Part shown: one piece after another, positions 46,199 to 56,325 of the stretch
Position numbering within the stretch: the stretch's first letter is position 1
How the letters are laid out: each line of letters opens with the position of its first letter
Source of the DNA: Gigaspora margarita
Taxonomy: Eukaryota > Glomeromycota > Glomeromycetes > Diversisporales > Gigasporaceae
DNA length: 64,000 nt
Assembly: GCA_009809945.1 (NCBI GenBank)
Contig: WTPW01004586.1
Span: 1-64,000, forward strand
Direction: 5' to 3'
Translations under genes and position numbers: made by a program
Notes under the pieces: generated by a model
The model's input: the letters and a program-made list of their open reading frames with translations, nothing else
The model's database searches: none
What the model was told of the DNA's origin: nothing

Positions 46199-46546
46199 AA
46201 TACAATTAGTTTTTTTTTATAATAAAATGTAAAAAAAAAAAAAAAGTAAAATTTTGATTTTCGTACAAATAAAAAAATTGAATTTTTGGAATTTTGTATA
46301 ATTTGGCATAATCTAATAAAATTGCATAAAATTTTAGTTTGTTGTACCATAAGATTGGCTAGTCACATGATATAAATTTTGTGCTGCACTTACTTATACA
46401 ATTTTGAACAATGGCCCTTTCAAGAGTGTCTATAATAATATGTCCCCCAATGTATATATAACCTGAATACTATCTAGCCCAAAAATGATTTGAGGTGCAG
46501 GTTCCATATTTTTGTCATTTATACATCAGTTTTTAGATAATATATG

Positions 46547-47563
46547 CTATAGCATTATCTATATACTTGCAGTTAGAGCAAACCATTAAACTGCTACTAT
46601 TATCTTGCCCTTATAGGTCCTCTAGATCCCAGTACTTTATCTCTTTATCTTCATGAAATATATTTTTGGTAATTCACAAAACTTCCAATCTAGTTATCTA
46701 GAAGGATTGGTAAGCTAGATTTTAAGATGCCTTTACAGTCTCCTTTTTCATGGTTCATACTTTTATAACACATGATCTTTTCTTTTTGTATAGCTTCTGC
46801 AGTCTGGTTGGTAAGGGCCTATATCTAAAACCCTAATATCTGGTTTCTTAGTTCAATTACTCAATCCAATTTTGTTCTATAGTGCTATCAAAAATTAGTC
46901 TACCTCTTTACTCTGGTCTTGTCAAATGAGTTCTGATCTTCAGGTTTCTAGATATTATATGATTCTATTGCTAGGATCTTCTATTTTAATAGTACAACAC
47001 AATTTACCAATTCAACCTATCAACAAAGATAAGTTACAGTAATATAGGTATTAATTTTGAACCAGTGCCAAGTGGGATTCGAACTTACAATTTGTCACTT
47101 GGAGTGACAACTAGTGATACAAATTGATAAAAAATCTTTAATCGAAGTTGATAGAACATTTATCCAACTAATCGATTAATTGATTTTATTTAACTAATCG
47201 ATTAGTTGGCCAATTGATTAATTATTAATCAATTAATTGACTAATTGATTGACCAACTAATCGATTAGTTAAATAAATGAAACTTGGTAAAATACATGTT
47301 AGGTAGCAACTAAAACAGCCAAGTTGATATTCTTATATGATCAGTTGATTAATTGACCAATTGACTAGTCAATTAATTGACCAATCGACTAGTTGATTAA
47401 TTGAACAATTAACTATGATTAATTTATTAGTCAACTGATCGATTAATCAACTAAGTTGGGTCTGTAAATTCAAATCAATTAGTTGTTAACTTTACAACTA
47501 ATCGATTAATTCAATTTTTGATTTGTATCACTAGTAACAACTATCCTAAATTGTCACACTCTA
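46547..47563 (-). mobile_element. SINE family S1, copy split by a hAT MITE
   Basis: Homology to 6732-7711 covers the ATATACTTGCAGT block through the B-box region (GGGATTCGAAC at about 47073) and the start of the head (about 47545-47563). The A-rich tail end is missing. The hAT MITE at 47112-47533 lies inside the head. Confidence 0.72.
47112..47533. mobile_element. hAT MITE inside the SINE
   Basis: The ends TAGTGATACAAATTGATAA and TAGTGATACAAATCAAAAA (inward) lie inside GTGACAAC (47104-47111) and GTAACAAC (47534-47541), a 7-of-8 match; the sister SINE copies show the empty site. The body is made of ATCGATTAG / TTGATTAATTGA repeats that form many hairpins. Confidence 0.82.
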
Positions 47564-47566
47564 ATT

Positions 47567-47960
47567 TAAAGTATTAAAGGTTATTTTTCATCAAGTTTTT
47601 GAATGTTTTAGAAAAATACAAAGAGAAACTTTTAAAAAGTACTTAATGATTCTTCTTGTACACATAGCTAATAAACCCAAACTTCATTTTGCTATTAGTA
47701 ATAGTATAATTACCTTTATTTCTCAGATTTCAACAATTATAACTAATATGTTTGAAGCTAATAAATTTACTAATATTTATCAGCCATCTTTCATACAACA
47801 ACTATGTGAATCATACTTAATATTAAAAGATGACTTAAATAATATAAGCTTAACCAGCATTTCACCTAGACTTCCAAATAATATAAAGCAAAAAATAGAT
47901 AATAAAAAGAGGCATATAATTATTCAATTCATCCTAAGCCAAATGCATTTTAGAAAATAA
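47567..47960 (+). CDS. Hypothetical protein, at least 104 codons
   Basis: An open frame runs from the SINE edge (VLKVIFHQVFECFRKIQ) through the first good ATG at 47646 to a TAA at 47958-47960. The product is helical in character, with ILKDDLNNISLTSISPRLP in its second half. I do not recognise it. Because the frame is open right up to the SINE, the SINE may have cut off its 5' part. Confidence 0.35.
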
Positions 47961-48499
47961 GTTATAAAATTAAAGTTTGTATTAATTCTAATATAGTAGA
48001 CACTTTCTATTTGGCATAAAGTAGTGATGAATTATATTATATAACAAATAAGAATTAACTAATAAATTATATTAGTTAATTCTTATTTATCATGCAATAG
48101 TGTTCCTATGAACCTAAACTGAACTTAGGTCAAGTTCAGATTCAGGTTTATGTTCAGTATTGAACCTGAACCTAAACATTTTTTAAAATATGTTTAGGTT
48201 CAGATTTAGTATTGAACTTTTAGAGCTAGTTCAGGTTCAGATTTAGTATTGAACTTTTAGAGCTAGTTCAGGTTCAGTTCAGGTTTAGTTCATAAGTTCA
48301 TGAACATGTTCAGGTTCAGTCTAGCATTTATATGAACTAGTGATTCTAGGTTTGGGTCTGGGTTTGGTCTGGTTCAGACTAGACTCAAACTTTAAATTTT
48401 ATTATTTAAAACTTTATTCTAAACTCAAACTTAATCATAAGTTTGGTCAGGCTAGTTCAAATTTTGCAAACTAGATTGAGTCTGAATAAAAATATAATA

Positions 48500-50455
48500 C
48501 TGAACAAGTTTACTTAAAGTAAGAAGTATAATTCAGTTAGTAAAATTTAGAAAATCATAGCATTTTGTTTATGAAATTATTAAAAATTATATTTTACATA
48601 AAATTTTACTAATTGAGCATAACTTCTTGCACTAAGTAAACTTGTTCAGCACAAAGTATATCAAAATAGTATATTTTACTTTACTTTTCTTAAAATTTGA
48701 AGAAAAAATGCTTAATTTTGGAAATTTTTATCAAAAATTCAAAATTAAGCATCTTTTCTTCTAATTTTAAGAAAAGTAAAATAAAATAGGCTGATTTGAT
48801 GTATTTATTTGGTAGTGAACAAGTTTACTTTGTACAAGAAGTTAGGATCAATTAGTAAAATTTAGAAAGTCATAGAAATTTGTATAATTTTATTAAAAAA
48901 ATTATACAAATTTTTATGATTTTCTATATTTTACTAATTGATTATAACTTCTTGCACTAAGTAAACTTGTTCAGCACCAGAAAGTACACCAAAATAGTAT
49001 ATTTTACTTTACTTTTCTTAAAATTTGAAGAAAAGATGCCTAATTTTGGAAATTTTTATTAAAAATACAAAATTAAGCATCTTTGATGCAAATTTTAAGG
49101 GAAATAAAATAAAATATGCCAGTATAATGTATTTTTGGTATTAAACAAGTTTATATAGAGCAGAAAGTTATGATCAATTCGTTTAAAATTTAGAGTATCA
49201 TAGAAATTTGTATAATTTTATTAATAAAATTATACAAATTTCTATGATTCTCTAGATTTTACTAATTGATCATAACTTATTGCTCTAAGTAAACTTGTTT
49301 AGTACCAACAAATATATCATATTGGTCTATTTTATTTTATTTTCTTAAAATTTGTGTCAAAATTGCTTAATTTTGTATTTTGATAAAAATTTTCAAAATT
49401 AGGCATCTTTTCTTCAAATTTTAAAAAAAGTAAAATAAAATATGCTAGTTTGATATATTTTTGGTACTGAATAAGTTTACTTAGTGCAAGAAGTTATGAT
49501 CAATTAGTAAAATTTTATGTAAAACAATATTTTTAATAATTTTATTAATAAAATTATACAAGGGTGTGACGATCTAGAGAAGTGGCCAGGTTGTCAACCC
49601 CCAAGCGGCAGGTCAAAAGTTCAAATCCCACTGACGATGATAATGAAAAATAGGCCTGTGTTATGGTAACTGTAGCTCAATATTGGTTGGGTGAGAAACC
49701 TGTAACCTTGGTTCCACCATCTTGAATGGGAGCTCTCGGGCACAATGGTGTTGTTATACAACAACACCAGAAAATCCAAGAAACTGAAAAAACATAAACC
49801 CAGTTGGGAAGTCCTGATTAAGGAGGTAGAATAAGATCTCTGATGGCGCTACCATAATGAGGTCGGTGCCAGGATCTGAATGAACCTTAAAAGGGCAAGG
49901 GAGGTACCTAGCGGTTCAGAGTAATTCGGACTGCAAGTGTTGGTATAATGCAGATGCGCTAGTACTAAAAATCTATGGATAACTACGAAATGGAACGTGG
50001 CTGTTCAATGGTATGGTTGGCAAGTGCCACCAATGAACAAGGGCCCCAGAAGAACATTGGAACAGGTTCTTGAGAGGGAAAAATTGCTGCAGCATAGCTA
50101 CACTTAAGCGCCATAAGGGAAAGCTGAGTGCAACTCTATAATAATAAGTTAATGTGCAGGTTGTTTGGTGACGGAAGCATGGGACAGAGAATTTAAATAG
50201 GCAATTCCCATAGTTGGGTTGCATATATGGTAGCTAGTGTAGAACCTTCAGGCAGACTACTTAAATTAGGTACCAAAAGTACATGTGTGGCTAGTTGTAA
50301 TCTCTTTCATGTAATAAAAGTTATCAAAATGTAACTCTGTACCACTTATGGAAAATAAAGTCAAGGGCAAACACCGCATTAAAAATAAAAAAAAAATTAA
50401 TAAAATTATACAAAATGCAATGATTCTTTAAATTTTACTAATTGATTCTAACTTT
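48500..50455. repeat. Tandem array of alternating hairpins, about 322-bp period
   Basis: Hairpin H1 (ends GAACAAGTTTACTTA and complement, about 160 bp) starts at about 48500, 48816, 49140 and 49468. Hairpin H2 (arms with TTTTACTTTACTTTTC, about 160 bp) fills the spaces at 48652, 48977 and 49301. That makes four H1 and three H2 copies in head-to-tail order. The fourth H1 is split by the SINE at 49562-50396 and ends near 50455. Confidence 0.85.
49562..50396 (+). mobile_element. SINE family S1, plus-strand copy with 17-bp TSD
   Basis: It starts with the tRNA-like head (GGGTGTGACGATCTAG, B box AGTTCAAATCCCAC at 49618-49631) and ends in an A-rich tail at about 50380-50396. The duplication TTAATAAAATTATACAA is exact at 49545-49561 and 50397-50413. 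The host hairpin is restored if the SINE is removed. The 835-bp length shows the family varies from about 835 to 985 bp. Confidence 0.92.
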
Positions 50456-50931
50456 GTGATTTAGATAAAACATATGCATAGATTATAAACCTGAACATGT
50501 TCATGAACCTTGAACTAACCTGAACTGAACTTTTTTTAAGTTCAGATTCAATAATTTTAAGTTCAGGTTCAGTTCAGTATTGAACTTTTAGAGCAGGTTC
50601 AGGTTCAGGTTCAGATTCATTGAACCTCTATTGACTGAACTAAACTTTGGAACCCTATCATGCAAAATGATTCATCACTTCTCTATACCAATTAGAAGGT
50701 ATTTATAAAGTTTGTTAATATAAGACTAATAAATGCATTTATTATTATATAAGTGCTAAATAATATTTAGAAACATGATTTTGAATTTTGGTTAGAATTT
50801 AGACCAAATTTGAATAATGTTCCTGCATATTATTTCATACTTATACAGTATAATCTTTTTTTTAGCAATTTTAATATTTATTAAATGATTGTTCCTAATC
50901 AAATATATATCTTGGATAATAGTCACTTTAA

Positions 50932-52561
50932 GGGTAGAGGGTATGTCGAACATTTTTTATATGATTTTCGTGGTACAAGTAAAAATCATATGTTATAAGA
51001 AATACGCCCCTGATAAAACTTTTTAAGTTTACAATAAACCCTTGTCAAAATTTCGTGGTATGTAAATTAAAACCTCTATTTATAGTAGGAAAATTTCTAG
51101 AAGCAATTCCATTTTAAAAAAATATACTTGTATATGCAGTAAAACTTTTCTGGTTGAACCCAAAATTTTCTGGGTTACCCTGAAAGTTCCCTTAAAATTT
51201 TTGGTAGTAATTACCCAATCATATTTGATTTTTTTTTTTTTTTTTTATCAATGTTACTTTAGAAAGATTTACTTTTGGGTAAGTAGGCTATAGGTTCAAT
51301 AAATGGAACATTGTTTTTTTTCAACTTTTTTTCGTTTCTGCTATCATTTTCATTTTACTTTGGAGTTTATTCTATAGAACGGTTGCTAAATAGAGCCAAG
51401 CCAGAGGAAATTGATTACCAAATCTAACCAAACCACAAAGTAGTTACAGTTTCTCTTAGAATAACACCTTTGGTTTTGGTGACAGTAATTTGGGATTTGG
51501 TTTCGTCGTAATGTGAACAGTACTATCCAAAAATATAGTTAAGGCTTGGGTTAAGGTTAGGGGTAGTTTGTAATTTGTTGTTAGCTTTCATTTGATATTC
51601 TTTTGTTGGCGTTTACTTTTTGGTGGCATTTGGTTTTGGTATAGCTTCTGGAAAATTTTTATTTGTATAGGTAGATATCGTATAAAATATTCAAATAAAA
51701 AAAAAACATCATAATAGGACCCCAAAATATACATAGATAGGTCAGGTTAATTATAGGGTTACTAAAAAAGGAAAGATCTGCAGAAAAATCTTCAAAAATA
51801 AGCAAAAAATTACTATAAATAGAAAAGATCTGCATAAAAAACCTCAAAAATAAGCAAACTCATACCTGACCTATCTATGTATATTTCGGGGTCCTGTCAT
51901 AATACTATATATATCATTATGAGAAATTTTAAGCTGTAGTATTTTATTTTTAACTAGTTTTTTATTTTTATTAAAAAATTTATTTTATTACAATAAAATA
52001 ATAGCTAACATTACTATTAAATTACATATAAAAATTAACTCATTTAGCCACTATAGCGTATCAACTAAATAAATCTTTCTAAATACTACACTAGCTACTA
52101 GGTAGTTTGATTCGTCTTTCACCTCTATGATGTATTTCTTCTGGCTTCACTCTTTTTGACCATACTTCAGTTTCCACACTACAGAACCATTCTAAAGAAT
52201 AAACTCCAACGAAAGAAAGTCAGTAAAGCAGAAAATAACTTGAAAAATTTAATAAAAAAACAGTAAAATAGATCAAAAAAAAAAAACCAAAAGAAACAAN
52301 NTACCAATTACAGAATTTACACCCAGCCAAAGGTGCTATTCAAAGTGATTTGCACATCAACTACTCAACTCAAGGGGTCTTCCTAAATTAAATGCCAGTG
52401 ATAAGACAAAAGAAAAAAAAAGCTTTAGAAGAGAATATAAAAAAAATCAATAGTACAAAAAAAAAGTTATATGTATCATAGAAATTTTGATTTCCACATA
52501 CATTACACAAAAAAAATTACCATTAATTTCATATTAGAAATGATCGACATACCCTCTACCC
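50932..52561. mobile_element. TTAA element, 1.63 kb, non-coding
   Basis: The ends GGGTAGAGGGTATGTCGA are identical on both sides for 18 bp, between TTAA at 50928-50931 and 52562-52565. No transposase ORF is visible, but this is the longest member of the family in the window. The interior includes a smaller inverted-repeat element (51716-51895) and two unresolved bases at 52300-52301. Confidence 0.85.
51716..51895. mobile_element. Small inverted-repeat element inside the TTAA element
   Basis: The ends AGGACCCCAAAATATACATA and the complement at 51895 give arms of about 33 bp. AGATCTGCA-type phrases recur inside. CATAAT on both sides may be its TSD, but the right copy is two bases away from the end. 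The end sequence resembles the AGGACCCC blocks at 33223 and 34725. Confidence 0.65.
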
Positions 52562-52565
52562 TTAA

Positions 52566-53300
52566 CTATATAATAGATTTTACTAAAGAACTAATAGACA
52601 AATAGTATAAAAAATACATAATACAAACTTTTGACCAATGATTAATATTAATTCCAAGATACCAGGGCCTCAAAATATTAAAAAATATAGACCAAATAAC
52701 ATATATAATGGTGAATTAATCCAGAAATATAATGAAAATAATAATTTTCATACTTGATAACCTATATTAAAGTTATAGAAAACCAGAAATTAGCAGTAAA
52801 CTATTATATCATATATATTATAAATTTCTTTTAATGTAACTTACTGCATAAAAAGAATCATTTATTAATAATTCTTTAAATCAACTTCAGGCATAAAAAA
52901 ATCTTTTCTTTTATATAAGATCGATTAATAATAACTAAATTTATAGACTTTTACAACAAGAATTTCTTGAAATATTTTTTAAATATTATTCAACTAATCT
53001 AAAATTACCAAATTTCACACATAGTATTATTATATAGTGCCTGCAATTAAAAAAGATAGGTCAATAAATAGTATGACTACTAAAACTATAATTTTTATAT
53101 AAAAAGACCTCACTAAATATCAAATAAAAAAGACTATATTAAGCAAATTATGAAGATAGTATAGTCGTTTCTTTCTAATCTGAACAGGCTTTTTTAGGAG
53201 ATTTTGTTTGGTATAGAGAAAGGTCAGAATACAAAATTACTCTTTATAAACTGAATACTAATAGAAATTTTAGTATATAAAGAGTAACCAATAAAATTAA
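52566..53300. other. AT-rich sequence, no gene seen
   Basis: Only short ORFs and low-complexity stretches occur here. Confidence 0.4.
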
Positions 53301-53304
53301 CCTC

Positions 53305-53377
53305 ATGTGCCTGAAAATAAGCTAGTTTTCAAAATAAGCTACTCTCACAATCAATTATACTCACTACATAGTAAAGT
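53305..53377. repeat. Truncated FB1 end
   Basis: AATAAGCTACTCTCACAATC and ACTACATAGTAAAGT match the outer 70 bp of FB1 arms, then the similarity stops abruptly at 53377. Confidence 0.65.
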
Positions 53378-53708
53378 GAGAAGCCTGGCAACGAAGTGAC
53401 AGAGCGATCATTATTGCGAGATCAGATGACTTTATTAGATCACATGTTCAATTTGTTGAATTAGCCTTTTATGGATTTTGATGGTTTATTGTTGTGGTCG
53501 TTATGGTATCTTGTTTGATGCAGGTATTTTCTGGTGTATATTGTAATTGCATATGATTGTTGAAATCAGATTATATACTATGGATAAGACAAAAAATGAA
53601 AAGATATTTAAGGGTGTTTTGTTAAATTAAGAAAGTTTCTTTCTTTTCGCTATCGCTCGCCTTGTAGTGAAGGCTGGCTCTATAATCCTACCCTTCCTAC
53701 CCTTCGGA

Positions 53709-54663
53709 CAATGGCTATAATGGCAGTGTGAGGACATCACATTAGTTATTAGGTTTTGTGACTATAATGACAGTGCAAGACCTCTTCTTTTGATAATTAA
53801 GCATCACAGCTGCAATAGCAATGCAAGAACCTCATATTGTGATTAGGTTTCACAGCTGCAATAGCAATGCAAAAGCTTATATTTTAGTAGTTAGATTATA
53901 TGGTTGCAATTAGCAGTACGAAGATTATTGATAATTAGGCTTTATGATTATGACAATAGTGCAAGCATGATCAGACTTTATGACAATATTAATAGTGCAA
54001 GGGCCTCTATTATGATTAGCTTTGTGGTGGCAATGGCCTCATACTGTGATTAGGCTTCATGGCTGCAATAGTAGTGCAAGGACCTCATAATTTGATTAGG
54101 TTCTGCGACTGGATTAGCAGTGCAAGAATCTCATGTTTTTTATTAGGTTCTATGGCTATGATAATAATGCAATGACTTCATATTGGGATTAGACTCTATG
54201 GTTATAATAGTAGGACAAGGGCCCCATGTTGTGATTTGCTCTGTAGTTGCATAGCAGTGCAAAGACCTCATGTTTTTTATTAGGCCCTGTGGCTGTGATA
54301 GAAGTACAAGGACCTTATATAGTAATTAGGCAAGGGCTCAAGTTTTGGGTAGGCTCTACAGCTGTGACAGCAGTGCAAGGACCTCATATTGTAAATAGGC
54401 ACCGTGGCTACAGTAGTAGTGCAAGAACCTTATGTTTTGATTAGGCAACTGCAGTTAAATATCAGTGCAAGGGCCTCATGTTATGATCAGACTTCACGAC
54501 TGGAATAGCAGTACAAGGACCTCTAATTTTTTATTAGGCTCCGTAGCTGCGATAGCAGTACAAGGACCTTATATTAGAATCAGGCTCCACACTTATAGTA
54601 GTAGTGCAAGAACCTCATATTTGTATTAGGCTCTGTGGCTGCAATAGCAGTGCAAGGACCTAT
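53709..54663. repeat. Minisatellite, about 46-bp unit, about 21 copies
   Basis: The unit combines AGCAGTGCAAGGACCTCATA, TTGTGATTAGGCTC and TGTGGCTGCAAT blocks and repeats from the GACAATGGC edge to the CTATAAAGTAAG edge. Copies vary by substitutions and a few shortened or lengthened units, so the array is not recent. The base composition is far less AT-biased than its surroundings. The ORF at 54247-54444 is part of the repeat. Confidence 0.92.
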
Positions 54664-54899
54664 AAAGTAAGTAATGGCATTCACACTATACATAATGCAA
54701 TTAATTTAACTGATTCTCTTTGCGGCTATAAGATCTTTTCTTGGCATTCTTAGAATAGAATAGTTTGTTTCTTAGTGTAATTTGCATAAAAGCATATAGT
54801 TAATTTGGTTAAAAATATTTAGGATCTAGTTATCCTACTATGTATTATAGAGCTGGTAAAATGGTAGCGAACGGAATCCCCATATGTTTTTTCTCATAC

Positions 54900-55350
54900 T
54901 GTAAATAAAGACATATGATTGAGCAATAATAATTATAATTATAATTTTACTATATAACTCAATTATAAGTGCTTAAGTAAACTTATTTTAGAGATCAAAA
55001 AATGAATATCCTAAAATTTTTATATAAATTAGATAACTTTTTATTATTTGACTTTTAATTTTTACATTCAATAAAAAAAAATTAATTTTTTTAAAAACAC
55101 ATTCGTTGAATATAAAAATTAAAAGTCAAATAATAAAAATTATCCAATTTAAATAAAAATTTCAAAATATATGTATTTTGATCTCTAAAATAAGTTTACT
55201 TAAGTGCTTATAATTGATTTACATAGTAAAATTATAACTTTGCTATATAGTAATTATAATTGATTGATTAAAATCACTTTATAAGCTACTCCAAATATTT
55301 TGTGTTCAAATTCAGTCTTAAAAAGTAGAATATTTTTGGAAACATATAGT
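54900..55350. repeat. FB1 fold-back element, copy f
   Basis: The arms contain TAAGTGCTTAAGTAAACTT, AGATCAAAAAATGAATAT and ACTTTTAATTTTTACATT, turning near 55075. The left outer part is altered by an ATAATTATAATT run. Confidence 0.8.
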
Positions 55351-55394
55351 ATTATATAATTTTTACTCTCTAATATAGGTGTAAATAGTGCTAT

Positions 55395-55525
55395 CATAGC
55401 TATTTACTTCTTGTTTTCCTCTCTTTCTTTTTATTTTTATTTTGTATTGTTTGGTCTTTTATTGTTTTTTCTCTTTTTTATTATTCTTTTTTATTTCTAT
55501 ATTTGTTTTTTATTCTAGTAGATTT
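55395..55525. repeat. Pyrimidine-rich tract
   Basis: This T/C-rich low-complexity stretch of about 130 bases has no coding sense on either strand. Confidence 0.7.
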
Positions 55526-55854
55526 CTGCTACTCAAGAAGTTAGAAGAAGAGGGTTAGAAAGTAAATAGTTATAATAGGTAGCAAACTCTATTAAGTAAT
55601 TCAAACACTTTAAATTTGCTTACAGTTTAGAATTATGATAAGAGAAAGTTTGATATAGCAGGCACAGGTCCAACTATAAAATTTCTGTGCCCTATCGGTA
55701 AGACGATAGGTCACATAAATTGCAACGATAAGTTACAGAAACTTTCTGATATGTGGCATGTGATAGCTAGCCAATATTTGGCGTGTATCTGCAGCCTATC
55801 AGTTTGGTACATATTGATCAGTTTCTTACAGCAATATATAATATATATAACAAG

Positions 55855-56160
55855 CTAATATTTATGCGATATTTCCAAAATATCTGCAAGATTTTATGAC
55901 ATATCGTTAAATACGATACCAATATCAGAAAATTTTTATAACATATCTTAATATTCTATGATAATATATNTATCGAAGATATCTATATATATTATTATNG
56001 GAACTAGTTAATATTTATGCGATATTTTCAAAATNTCTGTNAAATTTATATGACATATCGTCATATATNATATCAATATCAGAAAATTTATAAAACATAT
56101 CTTAGTATTCTATAATAATATATACATCGNAGATATCCATATATTATTATNGAAACTAAT
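55855..56160. repeat. Tandem duplication, about 150-bp unit, two copies
   Basis: Copies at about 55855-56000 and 56005-56160 share TTAATATTTATGCGATATTT, GACATATCGT and ATATCAGAAAATTT blocks, and each ends with an ATATATTATTAT stretch and an N. Several single N bases mark uncertain sequence. It may be subterminal sequence of the CACTA element to the right. Confidence 0.72.
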
Positions 56161-56325
56161 TTAATACTTGATTATATTCATATACATTCCAAATTTCTAC
56201 TCAATTTATGCGAAATATAAGCTTGTTGATAGCAGCATTAAACTTATCAATTTATTAATTATATCATTTTACATGTAGCAATATGACAGAAAAAAATGCA
56301 GCTATTATATTAAATTTTTATTAAT

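Larger units (their letters stand above)
44605..46452 (+). mobile_element. Tc1/mariner element with decayed transposase
   Basis: Terminal inverted repeats of about 200 bp share TAAGTAAGTGCA, TTTATATCA, TGACTAGCCAATCT and AAAATTTTATGCA blocks. They lie between TA dinucleotides (44603-44604, 46453-46454). A 161-bp MITE sits in the left repeat. Without that insert the element would be about 1.68 kb, the normal size for a Tc1 element. Confidence 0.9.
43944..46545 (-). pseudogene. Unknown coding remnant split by a TTAA MITE and a Tc1 element
   Basis: On the minus strand a protein-like frame includes EPAPQIIFGLDSIQV (46470-46520). It continues after the Tc1 element as GVTVGKTGYIIANFNNL (44540-44594), and after the MITE as KLGIFSIYNCLN to a stop at 43944-43946. 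Across the MITE the frame is restored exactly if the insert and one TTAA are removed. Across the Tc1 it fits only if one TA unit of the TATATA target is discounted. I do not know the family. It is likely part of an older element-encoded gene. Confidence 0.5.
48098..50657. mobile_element. hAT element with 8-bp TSD, holding a hairpin array and a SINE
   Basis: The ends TAGTGTTCCTATGAACC and TAGGGTTCCAAAGTTTAG (inward) lie inside a perfect duplication TCATGCAA (48090-48097, 50658-50665). Subterminal AGGTTCAG / CTGAACCT repeats crowd both ends (48115-48320, 50490-50640). There is no transposase; the middle is an array of palindromes and an S1 SINE. Confidence 0.9.

Noticed and set aside
48500..49560. 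CRISPR-like array of regular repeats
   Set aside because: The repeats are long alternating palindromes with no unique spacers, in a eukaryotic setting.
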